From Nymphaea colorata (taxonomy: Eukaryota > Streptophyta > Magnoliopsida > Nymphaeales > Nymphaeaceae), in contig NC_045139.1 of the NCBI RefSeq assembly GCF_008831285.2, positions 18,828,354 through 18,892,353 on the forward strand: a stretch of DNA of 64,000 bases, read 5' to 3'. Below, piece by piece: positions 12,485-25,500 of the stretch. Position 1 is the first letter of the stretch. Every line of letters starts with the position of its first letter. A program made the translations under genes and the position numbers. A model generated the notes under the pieces. That model did not search any database, had not been told where the DNA came from, and was given only the letters and a program-made list of their open reading frames with translations.

Positions 12485-14285
12485 GTGGAATCTAGGGAAT
12501 ACGTCAGTTGTATTTGAAGCTACCGAGAAAGCCTCCATGGTCCACTATGACAACATCCAATTGTATGTTTTATATGGTAAAAAAATTGTTTTTGGTTTAA
12601 ATAATAGTGGAAGACGTAAGGTGATTTTATTGCTTGTTGAATTATTTGTTTTTTTTTAATAGCCAAGTGGGGGTTAGATAGACTGCTAAGAGATTCTCGC
12701 TGGATGCTAAATTGGTTCCTTCTTTGATTATTCTAAAGTTTTTTGGTGATGCCGTTCGACCATTGGAATATATTTCACGAAATTTTCTTTTTTATAAGTG
12801 TAACTTTTGCTTACAGATAAAAAAAATTATTTTTTGCAATTTTCTCCTAATTTTGTTGAATTGTGCATTAAGGAGAACGTCGTTCTGCTTCTAAAGCACT
12901 GTTTTCGGCATTTTCAGTAGACTGAAAATGTCATTTTCACCAGGTTTTCTGAAAACGATGTTTTTAGTTTTTATATGTGAGTCAAAAGAAACTATCCCCT
13001 TCCACATTCAAAAATCCAAATATAAAGACAATGTTTATGTTTTCAAAGTAAGTTCATGGTTTTCAAAAAACCAGGTTTTCCTAAAATCGTTTTTCTCAAG
13101 GCGTATCTGTTGGCTAAACGTTAATAATTTAGTTTCGATAAAAGCCAATATTAAAAAGAAATAGCTGAAGTTCTTTCTTAAGCTAAAATAATATATGTTC
13201 AATTTCTAGTCGATCGTTTCATGAGCGTTGATTGACGGCTTATTACAAAGTCAAGACAAAACATCCCCTTTTTTAAATTATAAGAAAATCGTAGGTCGGA
13301 AAACGAAAATTGCTATATTTTACTTTCAGCTATTGCATATAGAAATTTGAACGGCGATGATGACATTTAAGTTCTCTCGAGCCCCCCAAGAAAAGCACAC
13401 CCTATAATTGAATTAGGAAAATTCGGTGGCAAAAGTTGACCTCCACAGCTTAGAGATTATGTGAGCGTATAGGGATGCGTTTACGATAGTCCATAAACAA
13501 TGATTCATGAAATTATGAGGTTATGGGTTTGTAAGTATATGAGGATATTATTTTTTATTCAATGTTTTCACTAGCTAGTGGTTCTTCATACTCAAGATAA
13601 TTTAAAAAATTATGATTTTTAACATTTTTTTTTATTTTTTCAACAAAGTTGGATTTAAAAGAATCGCGCTTGCGAAAATAAAACGAGTTACGAAGTTACA
13701 AGCAGTGACACCCAATTAATTTGTTATTTTGTTTGAAAGGGAAGAAAAGGTAATATCTATCTCTAATTTAAATAATAATGTGCACCACCAAATAATCTCA
13801 ACATACAATAATTTTTACTTGATGTTGGATGTGAAACCATAGGATACTTGGAATAGAATCTTATAGAAATCTGAATTTTAAAATTCTCATTTTTCTGATT
13901 TGATTGTTCATTCAAGTAGTATCTTCCTCAGACCAATAAATAGAATTGTGGTTATATCCTCCTAAACTCTAAACCAACTCATAAGTTTGAATTTTGAAAA
14001 TAAACATTAGTAATAAAGGAAGGGGCACACGACCCACAAACTTCCATCATTTCCATTCAACTTTTCCACCTTTGGGGTTCATTACCTCCGCCGAATATAA
14101 GATTAAAGCAGCCAGCCGGATGCAACCTTTTCTTCAGGCAAGATTTTAAAAAATGTCACAAAAGGCTGTAAATTGACCGGCCGACAAAAAGAAAATTGTC
14201 AGCGTCAGTGTCAGCTCTATGCTTATATATACATACACAAATGTAACAAACGCCATAGGTTGGCCGACTGACGAAAATAACAACG

Positions 14286-14288
<3 letters not shown>
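12482..14288. other. intergenic, no gene seen
   Basis: AT-rich sequence. Short self-similar GTTTTCTGAAAA words occur at 12900-13090. No gene, RNA gene or convincing mobile element is seen. Confidence 0.4.

Positions 14289-14343
<55 letters not shown>
14289..14343. repeat. (TA)n microsatellite
   Basis: About 27 uninterrupted TA units. Confidence 0.97.
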
Positions 14344-14344
<1 letters not shown>

Positions 14345-14659
14345 CGACTCTAACTTTTTAGAGAGTTACTAACCATCTAATCAAGATGGTTTCATTTATT
14401 ATGACCAGCGGTTAAAATATAAACGAAACAAAAGAAAATAGTCATTTATTATTAATGTACATCTTTTTTTTTATCTGTTTTCTTATTAACCATTCATCTA
14501 CTTTGCTTAGATGGTTGAGCGATTTAGATAATCATAGTTATTACCTCGACATATTTATTGCTCAAACTTTATTCGTTAAACTCGTGAATTAAACCGATAT
14601 TAGATCGATAACAAGCTAATAAAATTAGAATATCATGCAGCAGCTAAGCACTACTTTTG

Positions 14660-14815
14660 TATGATTCATCACCCCTAGCTATACACGAGCCGACTCAAGT
14701 TTAATCAAGATGAGTTCGTGAGCTTGACTAGTTTACGAACTTCAAATTCAATTAAACTGAGCTTAACTAACAAATCGAGCTTGAGTCAAGCTTAATTCAT
14801 ACTAACTAACGCCCT
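14660..14815. repeat. degraded GAGCTCGA-type repeat
   Basis: Words such as CGAGCCGACTCAAG and AATCGAGCTTGAGTC resemble the hAT-like element at 19371-20262. CACCCCTAG at 14671 resembles that element's terminus in inverse orientation. Probably a decayed relative. Confidence 0.4.
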
Positions 14816-15402
14816 TAATGCAATGCACACCTTCTTTCTTTTCCTCCTCCGTGGCTCGGCCTCTCCTTCTTCACTAGTTCTTGCTTCCCCATTTGTTTCC
14901 AGTCCCACCATTTCTGCCTAATCTGCTAACGCATATGAAGCCATCCGTCAAAGCCGGGGCCCCGAAGTGCGCGTCTTCTTCGTGGCCGTGCACTTAAAAA
15001 GAGACAACATCCTTTCTTTCCCTTTCTCCTTTTGTTTGGTGGTGGGCTCTTTCCTTGACAAAAATGAAAGGCTTCTAACTTTTCTCTTCGTCTTCTTTCT
15101 CTTTGATTTGATTTGAAGGGTTGCGAGTCGTCGTGAGAACATTCTACATGGGGCCTAGCAAGGATTTTTTTCAAGGGTGAGCACAGTTTAACTTTTGAAT
15201 TCGAGTATGGCAAACTAATACAAAAAATACATGAAGTAATTAAAAAAAATATTTTTTTCAATGTAATTTTTTTTATTGGTCGGGATGAGACCATTACCTA
15301 GCCCCCCCTTCCCTTGGTTAGAAGGGTCTACCCCACAATCTCATGCACATGCTTTGCCCACGGAAAGCAAGGCCTTGAAGCATGAAACCATAGACTTGAA
15401 CA

Positions 15403-15640
15403 TGAAAATTTTGTGTAATGGGTACTAGTTATATAATTTTGAATTTTTAAGAGGCATTTTTATATAAATTAAAAAAACTATCATAAAGTTTAAATATGAA
15501 AATTTGTACACCAGTATGGCCTACATACTAGTTATATAATTTTGTGTAATGGGTACTAGTTATATAATTTTGAGGTATTTTCATCATTACCCATCATAAT
15601 AGAGCACAAAAAATTGGTACACCAGCATGGCCTCCATAAC
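15403..15640. repeat. diverged direct duplication
   Basis: GTGTAATGGGTACTAGTTAT plus its flank occurs at about 15412 and 15543. GGTACACCAGCATGGCC-like sequence occurs at about 15507 and 15618. Confidence 0.7.
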
Positions 15641-17112
15641 CACCTTTGTATTAGAGCTAGTTGCTTTTCACAGATCTCACGATTCATGAGTCTGATGTTG
15701 GTGTTCAATGTGTTCGAAGTTGTAAGATTTAACGAAAACATAAGAACTTGATTGAATGATCAGAATTTTACAAGAGGACTATTTAATTGCCTCAAAAATT
15801 TGTTATTCATGTACTCCATAAAATCCGATTTATGCGACGGATTTTAGTTTTTTTTTTTTAACCCTATAGCTTTAAGGCATTTTGAGCATGTTTGTGTTTC
15901 GTTTTCATTATTATAGAAAAAAAATTGAATCCTTATACCTTTCGATACAGAGAGTTGAATTTATCTCTCGACATTGAACTTCAACAAAGAGAAATTAAGA
16001 TCGAGAATTCCCTTATATATGTACTCCTTACCCTTATTTCTTTCTTGATATTCATTAAATGATGTCTCTTAACATTTCATGTAAGTGTAAACCCAAAAGG
16101 GTTGGTTCAATTGGCCAAGTTTTTGGCTGCACAACATCACTTCCTCCCCTAAGCTGAACTTATATCTTCTTCAGCTCAGGGGTTAAAAGCAAAAGCAGTA
16201 AGAACATAAAGATCGATAACGTGAAGGGAGATATTCCGACCTTTGCACTTTCCCCTGTTCCTGAGATCTAAAGCTGCTTTGAGACTTTGGCGAGAAGAAA
16301 CGGAGCGAGTGAGGAAACCATTTTTCTTAAAGGACTCCAGTTTCCAGTCTTCCCACTTGCCGCCGTTCATCATTTAATGTGAATCTAAGAAAGCTTATGG
16401 TGGGGCAGGAGGACCTGTGCGTGTGAACGCCAGGCGTGACTATTCCTTGTCTGCACTTTTTGCTTTTGAAAAGGAACTAGGAGGAAGGGAAGGGAAGCGT
16501 GAGCGCGCGTGGGGATGGCATTCCAAGGTGGTGCAGGGATGGCGCCATGTGCTTCCCCCATGAGGAGGCAAGCTGGAAGATCACACAAGGCCACCTACTG
16601 AACTTTTCTTTTTTGTTCTTCCTCTTTGGCTGAGAGACTTTGTCGCTTGTCGGAGTCATATGATCTTGAAGAATCTTCAATGACAGCTTCCCCGCCCATA
16701 GTCCTAACATGTGTCCGCTTTCATAAGAAGCGAACGCCTTTGATTACCTGAAACTAGCGCATCTCCCCTTTGGGCCTACTTGACTCCAAGGGCCGATTTA
16801 CCGAATTAAAGTTTTTAAATTTTGACTATGATCGAAATATCATTTTTTAAAATTTTCATACAAAATAAGTGAATTTATTTTAAATTTGCAAGTAAATTAA
16901 AAAAAAATTTGAAGTAGGGTCAGGGCCCAAGCGGGCCCTAGCTCTTGGTGGTCAGCAAGAAGAACAGGCCGACAGTGCTGCAGTGGTTAAGCCAGAAATT
17001 TCTGGTTGAAGGGCACTCTAAGTTTAAATGTCCAATTTTAAGGGGCGTTCATACACAAAAACTAAAAACTAATGAAGTTTGTATGTGTAAATAATGTAAA
17101 TTTAGTGGGTTG

Positions 17113-17132
17113 GTGTGGGCAATTGCCCACAC
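17113..17132. repeat. 20-bp perfect palindrome, recurrent in the window
   Basis: GTGTGGGCAATTGCCCACAC is its own reverse complement. Close variants occur at 24015-24034, about 25070 and about 61008. It appears to be a conserved piece of a dispersed repeat. Confidence 0.75.
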
Positions 17133-18710
17133 AAGCTACAACATGGATTCTCCACTGCTTGACTCCCTTCCGCTTCTATGTTTGTAGGAAGTAAATAAAT
17201 TCTCAAGTTTTTCTCCTTGTAAAAGCCGATGCACGCCATTATGAAGGGCAGGGGAAATGGCCTTCAGGTTTTTAGGCTTAGGTGAGCGAGAAAGTCTCTT
17301 TAGGCAGTTTCTAAAAAAATAGTCAATATGAGGGCGCATACATGTGCTCATATTGATACTTATTAATATTTTCACTTTGGCAATTACATACGAAAATGTT
17401 GCAAATATAATCTTCAACATGGTCCGCATGCTCTGAACCGGAATCTTTCGCCCTAACATGATCAAGTGAAAGGCGGATGGCACATTAGCGCGATGATAAA
17501 AAGCGAAGAATTTTCAAAGCAGGCGACACATTGGAGGTTGGATTAAAAGCATTTCTGCATCACATTAATGTGACATGATTCATATGAATCTTCCAGACCA
17601 TTGCAGATTAATAAAGGCACATCTTGTTCCTCTCCCTCTCCTCACCCACCTTCAGGACTCTGGATCAAGTGCCTTGAAGGATAGTTGCATGTTAATTAAA
17701 AGGACCCATGATGCCTTCCGGTTGAAGGCATCATAAATGCCAAGGAGCCGTCCCGTATGAAACATTGACCTTATCTTATCTCCTTGAAAACATGCATTTT
17801 CCAAGAGTTGGCTAACCACAACAAATGACATCTAAAGCATGTTAGCGCATGCGTCTACAAGCATAGGTTGTTTGGTAATGAGAACCATAATAAGTTGTTG
17901 AATAAATTTGTATAAAAAATCGAGGAAGATTTATAAAAACGTTAATGTTAATTCGAATCTATATCATATAAACCTGCTTCAAATCTTTAGGGTAGATTTA
18001 TCAAAACATATTTGTTATGATTTCTAATGTTCAACATCCATTTAAAAGCAATTGGCAAAAAGTAAAACATTGTTCCCATTCTAAAACCTGTCCTAAAGAT
18101 GGTGCACGAAACACTGTACTATGCCAACTAAAACGATTCAATGCATAGCTTCTGTTGCCTGAAATTTTTCTCGGTCATGTCTGCGTGGAGCTCAAAGGTC
18201 GAGTTCAGAAAAAGCTGGCAGCATCATAGACATCGAGTGGCTTTGGCAATCAGAATGAACATGTGTTCTGGGACCAGAAAAGTTGACGTGGTTTAGTAAA
18301 TCAAGTGTAGGTTTCATCATTTCAACATCGAGCTCAGTGCTCGCCACCCTCGTCAAATGATGAGACCTTTCAGAACAAAAGCTACTACAAGTTGCTTCGT
18401 TCACTTTTTTAAGCGAGACATCGCTCATGTCAGCTGTTGCTTGGTGGAAAAGCTTCACATTGGAATGACGTTTCCGCGTAATGGGAAAAGAAGGCATGTT
18501 CTGAGATTGCTCTCACTTTGTCACGCAAGGGTTCATCCTAATGGAGGGTTCAATTCTAGTGAACTTGTCATAAGCGTGACGCTAATTATAATAAATATGC
18601 ACATGGTCCGGCAAACAACATGAATTGGACATTGTCTTCTGATTGCAAGGTAAAGCTAACTAAACGAACAACTCCTCTCTAATGAAAGCTTAAGAAAGGA
18701 GCGTTATATA

Positions 18711-18793
18711 TATTTATACATGATTTACATAATTTATTTAACAAATAAAATTAATTTATACGTGATTTACATAATTTATTTAACAAATAAAAC
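18711..18793. repeat. two-copy tandem repeat, ~44 bp unit
   Basis: Two near-identical copies of a unit containing TGATTTACATAATTTATTTA. Confidence 0.9.
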
Positions 18794-19370
18794 TGTTGAA
18801 GCACGTACCTCAAAATTGACGAGTTAAAAACCAGTTTTTAATTTTTCAAAAATGTGATTCAAAACTTTAAAGTTATGCTGAAAGTATCCATTTTATGAAA
18901 TCACGAAACATTAGTCATTTAGTCCAAATCTGAGGCCAAACAAATTGGCGAACACCAGTCAGTCATTCTTTACTGTGAAGCAGTCCAATCAACACAAGCA
19001 TGAGCCAAATCATTGATCTGAAAAATTTAAAGGTGGAGATGCTACACTTATTGTACATGATACCAGTAGCCTTGTTAATGGATTAAGTTTCGAATTCAAT
19101 TCGTTGGATTTGTTAAAGAACGTTGAATCTCGTTACTATTCAAATGTGAGTTCAAGATGCGGTTTTATAACTGGATCTGAATCTGAGTCTAATATTCAAC
19201 TCAAATGTCACAGAGATCTGAATTGGTTATTTATGAATGTCGGATTTCATGCTAAAATTTTTTAGTTTTAAATAAGGGATATAGTTTGAATCTGAGTCTG
19301 AATCCAAGGAGTTCGGGAAAAAGATGGACCGTTTACGTCCCTATAAGACTATTCTTAAATCACTTCCAAA

Positions 19371-20262
19371 TAGGGGTGAACACGAGCCGGGTCGAACCCG
19401 AGTTCAGTCAGCTCCTACTCAGCCGCTAATGAAACCTCGAACTCGAGAATAGCTCGATGGAAGCAAGTTGACTCGGCAGTTACGTGTTGAATTTGAGATC
19501 GACTTGATTGAGGCTCGACAAACTCGTTTGAATAGAATTGATACTCATCGTTACATATTGAGCTCTAGCTCGACTCGATTAAGGCTCAATAAACTCGTTT
19601 GAATAGAATTGATATTCATCGTTACATGTTGAGCTCCAGCACCACTCGATTAAGGCTCAACAAACTCGTTTGAATAGAATTGATATTCATCGATACATGT
19701 TGAGATCTAGCTCGACTCGATTAAAGCTCGACAAACTCGTTTGAATAGAATTGATATTCGTCGATAGATGTTGAGCTCGAGCTTGACTCGATTAAGGCTC
19801 GACAAACTCATTTGATATTCATCGTTACATGTTAAGCTCGAGCACAACTAGATTAAGGCTCAGCAAACTTGTTTGAATAGAATTGATATTCATTATTACA
19901 TGTTGAGCTCAAGTTCAACTTGATTAAGGCTCGACAAACTTGTTTGAATATAATTGATATTCATCGTTACATGTTGAGCTCGAGCTCGACTTGATTAAGG
20001 CTCGACAAATTCGTTTGAATATAATTGATATTTATCATTACATGTTGAGCTCGAACTCGACTTGATTAAGGCCCGACAAACTCGATTAAAGCTCAAGCTC
20101 AAATCGGGAGTTATGCGTTGGGTTCAAACTCAACTTGATTATTTGAACGACTCGACTCATGAACTCTAGCTCGACTCGTTAAACAAATGACTCGGCTCGA
20201 ACTCGTTCATGAGCCGAACTTTGACGAGTCAAGCTCGAATAGCTCGGCATTGTTCACCTCTA
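19371..20262. mobile_element. non-autonomous hAT-like element with TIRs and 8-bp TSD
   Basis: The element starts TAGGGGTGAACA and ends TGTTCACCTCTA, inverted repeats matching at 11 of 12 positions. It is flanked by CTTCCAAA (19363-19370) and CTTCTAAA (20263-20270), an 8-bp target-site duplication with one difference. An 8-bp duplication with such TIRs is a hallmark of the hAT superfamily. The 892-bp interior has no transposase. It is filled with GAGCTCGA/ACTCGATT words, most of them in a 71-bp tandem array. Confidence 0.82.
19500..20095. repeat. 71-bp minisatellite inside the hAT-like element
   Basis: About eight copies of a unit containing AAACTCGTTTGAATAGAATT, with TGATATTCATCGTTACATGT following. 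Unit starts step by about 71 bases (near 19520, 19591, 19662, 19733, 19803, then 19865, 19936, 20007, 20078). One unit, near 19805-19865, is shorter by 9-10 bases because GAATAGAATT is missing. Confidence 0.9.
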
Positions 20263-20270
20263 CTTCTAAA

Positions 20271-21100
20271 GCTTGGAACCTTGCTCATTCCTTATACAAT
20301 TATTTCAGTTTTTTATCAGGTACATAAATCCCGTTCCCACTTAAGATGTTTATACACCTTTAGCATTGATCAATTCACCATAAATGATATTTTGCCACCG
20401 CCTCCTTTTATAAGTAAAACTCTTCGCTCATATGTAGAAAAATTTTCGGGGACACATTCAAAATATTTCTTTATTTTGAAACCTGATGAAAACATTTACT
20501 AGATTATTTCTCGGGTTTTTCTGGATAGTAATGACACTTTATGAGTGTTTTATAAATCTATCGAAAACTTAAAGCAGATTTATTTCATGACATTTTCAAA
20601 ATATTTCATTATTTTGAAACCTGACACTTTATGAGTGATTCATAAATCTACAAAAAAAGTTAAAGTAGATTTATAAAACATCAAAAATTAAAGCAAATTT
20701 ATAAAATTAAAGCAGATTTATAAAACATAAAAAATTGAAGCAAATTTATGAAATATTGTTTTAGTGTTTTATAAATATACCAACAAATTTAAGAGAGTGA
20801 CAAAATGCCTTTGCCACCAAATGATCTATGCTACCAAACCATCCTTGGAAAAGCTTGGTATACTTAACATTCTTTTAATATTTGAATTTCCAGGAGAAGA
20901 GTTTTTTTTCAGATCCGTGATAATGTGGTCCACCCCGCTGTGGCCTCTGGGTACGTATTCATTGTTCAGGGTCCCACATATTCAAACCATCTCGGTGTGC
21001 ACCAGATCGTGTGCACCAACAGGCTGAATAACTAAAATATCTTTGATTAATCGACAAAAGAGAACTTTTTGTTTTTGTTGGTAAAGATAAAAAGATAAAG

Positions 21101-21101
<1 letters not shown>
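20271..21101. other. intergenic; AT-rich short repeats, no gene
   Basis: Several degenerate copies of AAAGCAGATTTATAAAAC lie in 20570-20760. No gene is recognised. Confidence 0.5.

Positions 21102-21135
<34 letters not shown>
21102..21135. repeat. (AT)n microsatellite
   Basis: About 16 AT units. Confidence 0.92.
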
Positions 21136-21138
<3 letters not shown>

Positions 21139-21566
21139 ATTTCTTTATAAATAATTTAGTAAATACCCCAACTCCTCAAATCCAGCATGTGACCACCCAA
21201 CTCACTCTCCGACTAATAAAAAAAAAATTATATTGAAAAAAATAAAATTATTTAATTATATCATATATATTTTTTAGATTTAGTTTGGTTCTATTCAAAT
21301 CCAAAGTTTGAACTGTCAGTCCGCTTTAAAGAAAATCCTACCAAACCTCACCAAATGTCGGCGCAATTTCCTAAAAAATATTTGGTGCGGTGAATCTTCC
21401 GTTGCTTTTTACGTGCCATTGATTTTTTCTTTGTCCCCTTCCATTCTCAGCGTTTTGATTGCCACGCTTCGTGATAATGAAACAGCATGGAGGCGTCAGA
21501 AATCTTATCGCCACAGTCCCATGGTGTGATCTCCAATTGAATCCGGTACTTCACAAAATATCACCA

Positions 21567-21569
<3 letters not shown>
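21136..21569. other. intergenic, no gene seen
   Basis: AT-rich between two TA microsatellites. A 73-codon open frame at 21308-21529 has no recognisable domain. Confidence 0.4.
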
Positions 21570-21647
<78 letters not shown>

Positions 21648-21648
21648 T
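21570..21648. repeat. (TA)n(GA)n compound microsatellite
   Basis: About 33 TA units followed by about 6 GA units. Confidence 0.96.
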
Positions 21649-21904
21649 ATTTGGCATTGCTGGACGAATCAGCGGTTCTTTGAAGGTCAACTCCTGATTC
21701 GATTCCGGTGGAGCAAGTAGATGTAGACTAAGAAGGTAAAATAAAGAAGGAAGCATAGGCTGAACATTTAAATAAAAGACAAGAGAGAGAGAGAGATGGG
21801 AAGAAGAGGGAAAGACAATTCAGTCCACTTAGCCTTTATAATGGTACCTCTAATTATAAGCTTAACATTTATTAATACCATCAATATATCACCCTCCAAG
21901 ATTT

Positions 21905-22085
21905 AAATTAAAAACATGACTATAACACACCACCCAACCCAACTGAGGGCACTACCCATTACTTGAAAAGAGACCCATTACTTGAAAAGAGAGATTGAGA
22001 GAGAGAGAGAATAAGTTGTGATTCAAACTAACAACATGACTATAACATGCCATCCAACCAGTTGGGCTACTAATCACTTGGAGAG
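21905..22085 (-). mobile_element. two tRNA-related SINE-like heads in tandem
   Basis: Two related blocks (21912-21965 and 22030-22080) share ACATGACTATAACA and CCATCCAACC-like sequence. On the minus strand the second reads TAGCCCAACTGG (A-box-like) followed by GTTTGAATCAC (B-box-like), the split Pol III promoter of tRNA-derived SINEs. A GA-rich tail lies between them. Decayed. Confidence 0.45.
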
Positions 22086-22124
22086 ATAGAGAAAGAGAAG
22101 TGGTTGGCTTAAGGCGTTGTACAC

Positions 22125-22520
22125 AACAAAGTCGAACTCGAGCTGGGCTCGACATACATAGTGCTTGACTCAAGTTGGAGTTCAACATTACGTGGTTAAG
22201 CTGATTTAGACTTGATCGATTGTATAGAGCTTGAGTTCAACTCATATAAGCAAAATTGAAATCCTCAAGAGATGTGATCCGTCTTCGGCTTTGTTTTGAT
22301 GGTTGACCAATGGTTTTAAGATCGAGATTTGAAACAATGAAATTACATGAGCCCACTCGAGCTTAAGCAAGTCGAGTTTGTATATCTTGAATTTGATTTG
22401 TTTATAAACTCGAGTTCTAATTTAAACAAAAAAAACTCGTCAAACTTCAGCAGAGCTTAATTAAGCAAGTTCTGAGTCGAGTCAGAGTTGGTTTGACTTG
22501 TCATGTCGTGCATTTATTGG
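22125..22520. repeat. degraded GAGCTCGA-type repeat
   Basis: Scattered TCGAACTCGAGCTGGGCTCG and CTCGAGCTTAAGCAAGTCGA words relate it to the element at 19371-20262. No termini are recognised. Confidence 0.45.
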
Positions 22521-25500
22521 GCTGGCATTGGGTTAGCTGGATGCCCATCACCCTAGGCCTTCTATTCAAGTTTGTCGGATGTAGAATATAACTAGGCATG
22601 TGCTCGCCCTCCTTGTTCATATCGTCCTCATTGGTCCCATTTAAGCCCGATCTAAGTGATACTAACTTTGGACCAAACAGATACAGAATAAACAGGTGCG
22701 TATCTTTAGGTTTACATTAGGATTAAGGAAAAAGAAAATCACCGACTCCAATTAATTGTTTTATGATCATAGTCTCATATTTATATTGGAGATGCCCTCG
22801 ATAGGTCAGAGTCCCTCCTCCTTTCCCAACGCAGCTTCACTTGTGGGATCTACAGCAAGAGTGTTGTACATCTACCATTTACAGTTTAAAGAAGTAGCTT
22901 ATAGAAATTGAACTAAAAAATAAATTTTCACCCGCTCACAAGTCTGATCAGCTAACTACACTTATATTGAAGTGAATAATTAATGGGTGTAGACTAAATC
23001 TTGACACAAACACATGCATGGTTCGGTGTTCATCGCTAACATTAATTGAAGATGCTTAGGAGAGAGCCAATTAACTGGAAGTAGTTTTCACAAACATCAC
23101 CCCACCTGTGGAAAGTATAGCTTGGCCGTTTCTCTCTCTTGTTTAATAAGCATCGTAGCGAAAGTAGAGAGAGAAACTCTGTGGCTCGTTTACCGTTTTG
23201 TTGAAATAATGGCTCCCCACATAAATTTTTCCGTTTCCGTCGCCGCTAATCACATGGCCTCATTAGATACAGTCTCTTTTTATGCTTTTGTTACTGTCTA
23301 ATTTGAGCATCGATGGTTGACTAAAGAAAGAAAGGGTGACTTTTGCGCTTCAGCCGCCATTAATGGCAGATGAGCGTATTCTCACGGTAACCTTCGAGAG
23401 CCCCTAAGATTTTACCATATCCGTTTCCGAAAGCTTCAATTTCCTATCTAGTTCAGCTAAACTAAAACAAGTAATCTGAAACGAAAATGGACCCATTAAA
23501 GACTCTTCATTTTTTGTTTACATGATATATCTTAACAACCTTACCACCCAATTTATCTTTCATTTCATTAAATGCTCAACACTCAATTTTTAGTAATGAT
23601 AAAAGCAAACTTATACTTGCATTATCCCAACTATGAGATGTTGGGATCTTGTTCAAACATTGCATATCGTATCTGCATAGTTATTAAAAACATTAGAAAG
23701 AAACTGGTCATATATGTGAATGATTAATTTTACCACACAATATAGACCTTTCTTGCATTTAATGGCATGCTACCTGCACCATTACTTTTTATATCGAAGG
23801 TCAGCACCCTTTGGGGACGCAAAAAAAATTCTCTTGATACTTGATAGTGATAAAGGCACCAGAGCCGAATGAAGTTGTCGCGATCACCTTGCACCGCCGA
23901 CGACGACACAAGGATGCGACTTTAATTTGGTCCGCGCTATAAAGTAAGCCTCCTCTATGTACACAAAATATGTTGATAGAGATTGGTACAATTGGCGGAG
24001 ATACATGCCGGCATGTGTGGGCAAATGCCCACACGTTCCGACAGATTTTGTTGTTTTTATATTTGTGGTCTCCTAATAATCAATTTATTCATATACTGTG
24101 TGCCAAGAGAAAAGAGAAAGGCCACAAACAAGAAGATGGTGCTCTCTGAAACATGTGTTGTCAAACATATGTCATAAGAAGATGGTATACACTTGGTTTT
24201 GTGAGTTTTCTCAAGAAAATAGCCATTTGAGAGTTTAAGTTTATGATGCTTATTCAACTTGGTGATGTTAGGTGACACATTGATTGCAGGAGCCGACGAC
24301 GCAAGAACAGTTGGCCTCGAACACGGGATGAGAATTAGACATTGAACCAGATTACTGCAGGCTTCCCTTTCGCCAATTACGTAGCCTTCATGGCATATTA
24401 AATTTTGCATTCAACCTCAAGTGACTCGGATCAATGAACCTTGCAGGTCGAACTCAGAAGCCCATGCCACATTCAAATCCAGATTAAGTACTTCGAACGA
24501 ATTAAACGCATCATATCATCCTTGATTGGGATCGAAAATCCCATGCAAATCAAACACGACAAATCAAGTCACTTAAGCTTCATGCGAAGACACTTCGTCT
24601 GCATCTTCATGTTGCTTTGCGAGCTGCATTGTGTTGCACTTGAGGTGACGTTTGCTACCAACACCTGAGTATGTTTCATTTCAAAGTCCTTTCCCCTTCT
24701 GTTGCACTTTTTTCTTTTCTCGAAAGAAAAAGGAACGAGTGATGTCGTTTGTAAATGAAAAAGAAGAGGACCTTCAACCATGGGCAAAGCAATCGACGTG
24801 CATTTTCAAAAATATTTCCCATTGTTGAGGTGACATTCCATGGTTCTTAAGCTGTCATGTGCCGTCACATCCATTCGGGTTGAACTCTCAAAAACTTTTT
24901 CGTAAAAGTGATGAAAACCAACCATTCTAATCTCTCTCTTTCTCTGGACACTTTTCGGAATATTACATCTAAGTTTGATTCTTATGAATGTTATTGTTCG
25001 GTTAGAATTGAAAGTGGGCAGGGGATGGTTGAGGTTAAAAAGCAAAGGTGGGTGTAGACAACATGTGGGCAGTTGCCTGCCACACATACCTGCAATTTTT
25101 TTTTTTTTTTTTTTTTTACATCAACTTCTCAAGCAATTTTTCTAGTTTACATATTGATGCCCCTTGTAAATTTAAACTTCATTACTAATGCCTTTTAATA
25201 AATGTATCATTTTATTAAGTTACAATAATATTGCTGTTGAAATTAAACCAAGTCCATGTTCTATCTAATTGAAGAAACCATTTGCTAGGATATCAAATAT
25301 GTGATTTTCTAACTGCGCAAGAACTGTTTAGAGATACATAGTTATAAACACATGCAAGTTCTGCGAGGTTACACTGAACTATTTTAAGAAAAATATATAC
25401 AAAAAGATATCATGCACAATATGACTTTTGTTTTGGAGTTGTTAAAGTGCAAGGTTAGTTATTGCATTGTGATGTCATTCTGTAAAGTGAGAAGTTGTAA

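Larger units (their letters stand above)
14816..19370. other. intergenic, no gene seen; a few small repeats
   Basis: Open frames at 14926-15294, 17136-17483 and 18192-18497 have no recognisable domains. Small structures include direct repeats at 15403-15640, a 20-bp palindrome at 17113, an 11-bp-stem hairpin at 17708 and a duplicated 44-mer at 18711. I found no tRNA or other RNA gene. Confidence 0.4.

Noticed and set aside
18192-18623. Overlapping 101-codon minus and 88-codon plus frames
   Set aside because: No recognisable domain, no splice-compatible neighbours, and both strands open equally. Cannot be supported as a gene.
19500-20095. CRISPR-like or centromeric satellite array
   Set aside because: There are no unique spacers, and the array is bounded by hAT TIRs and a TSD. 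The unit is too short, and the array too small, for a plant centromere satellite.
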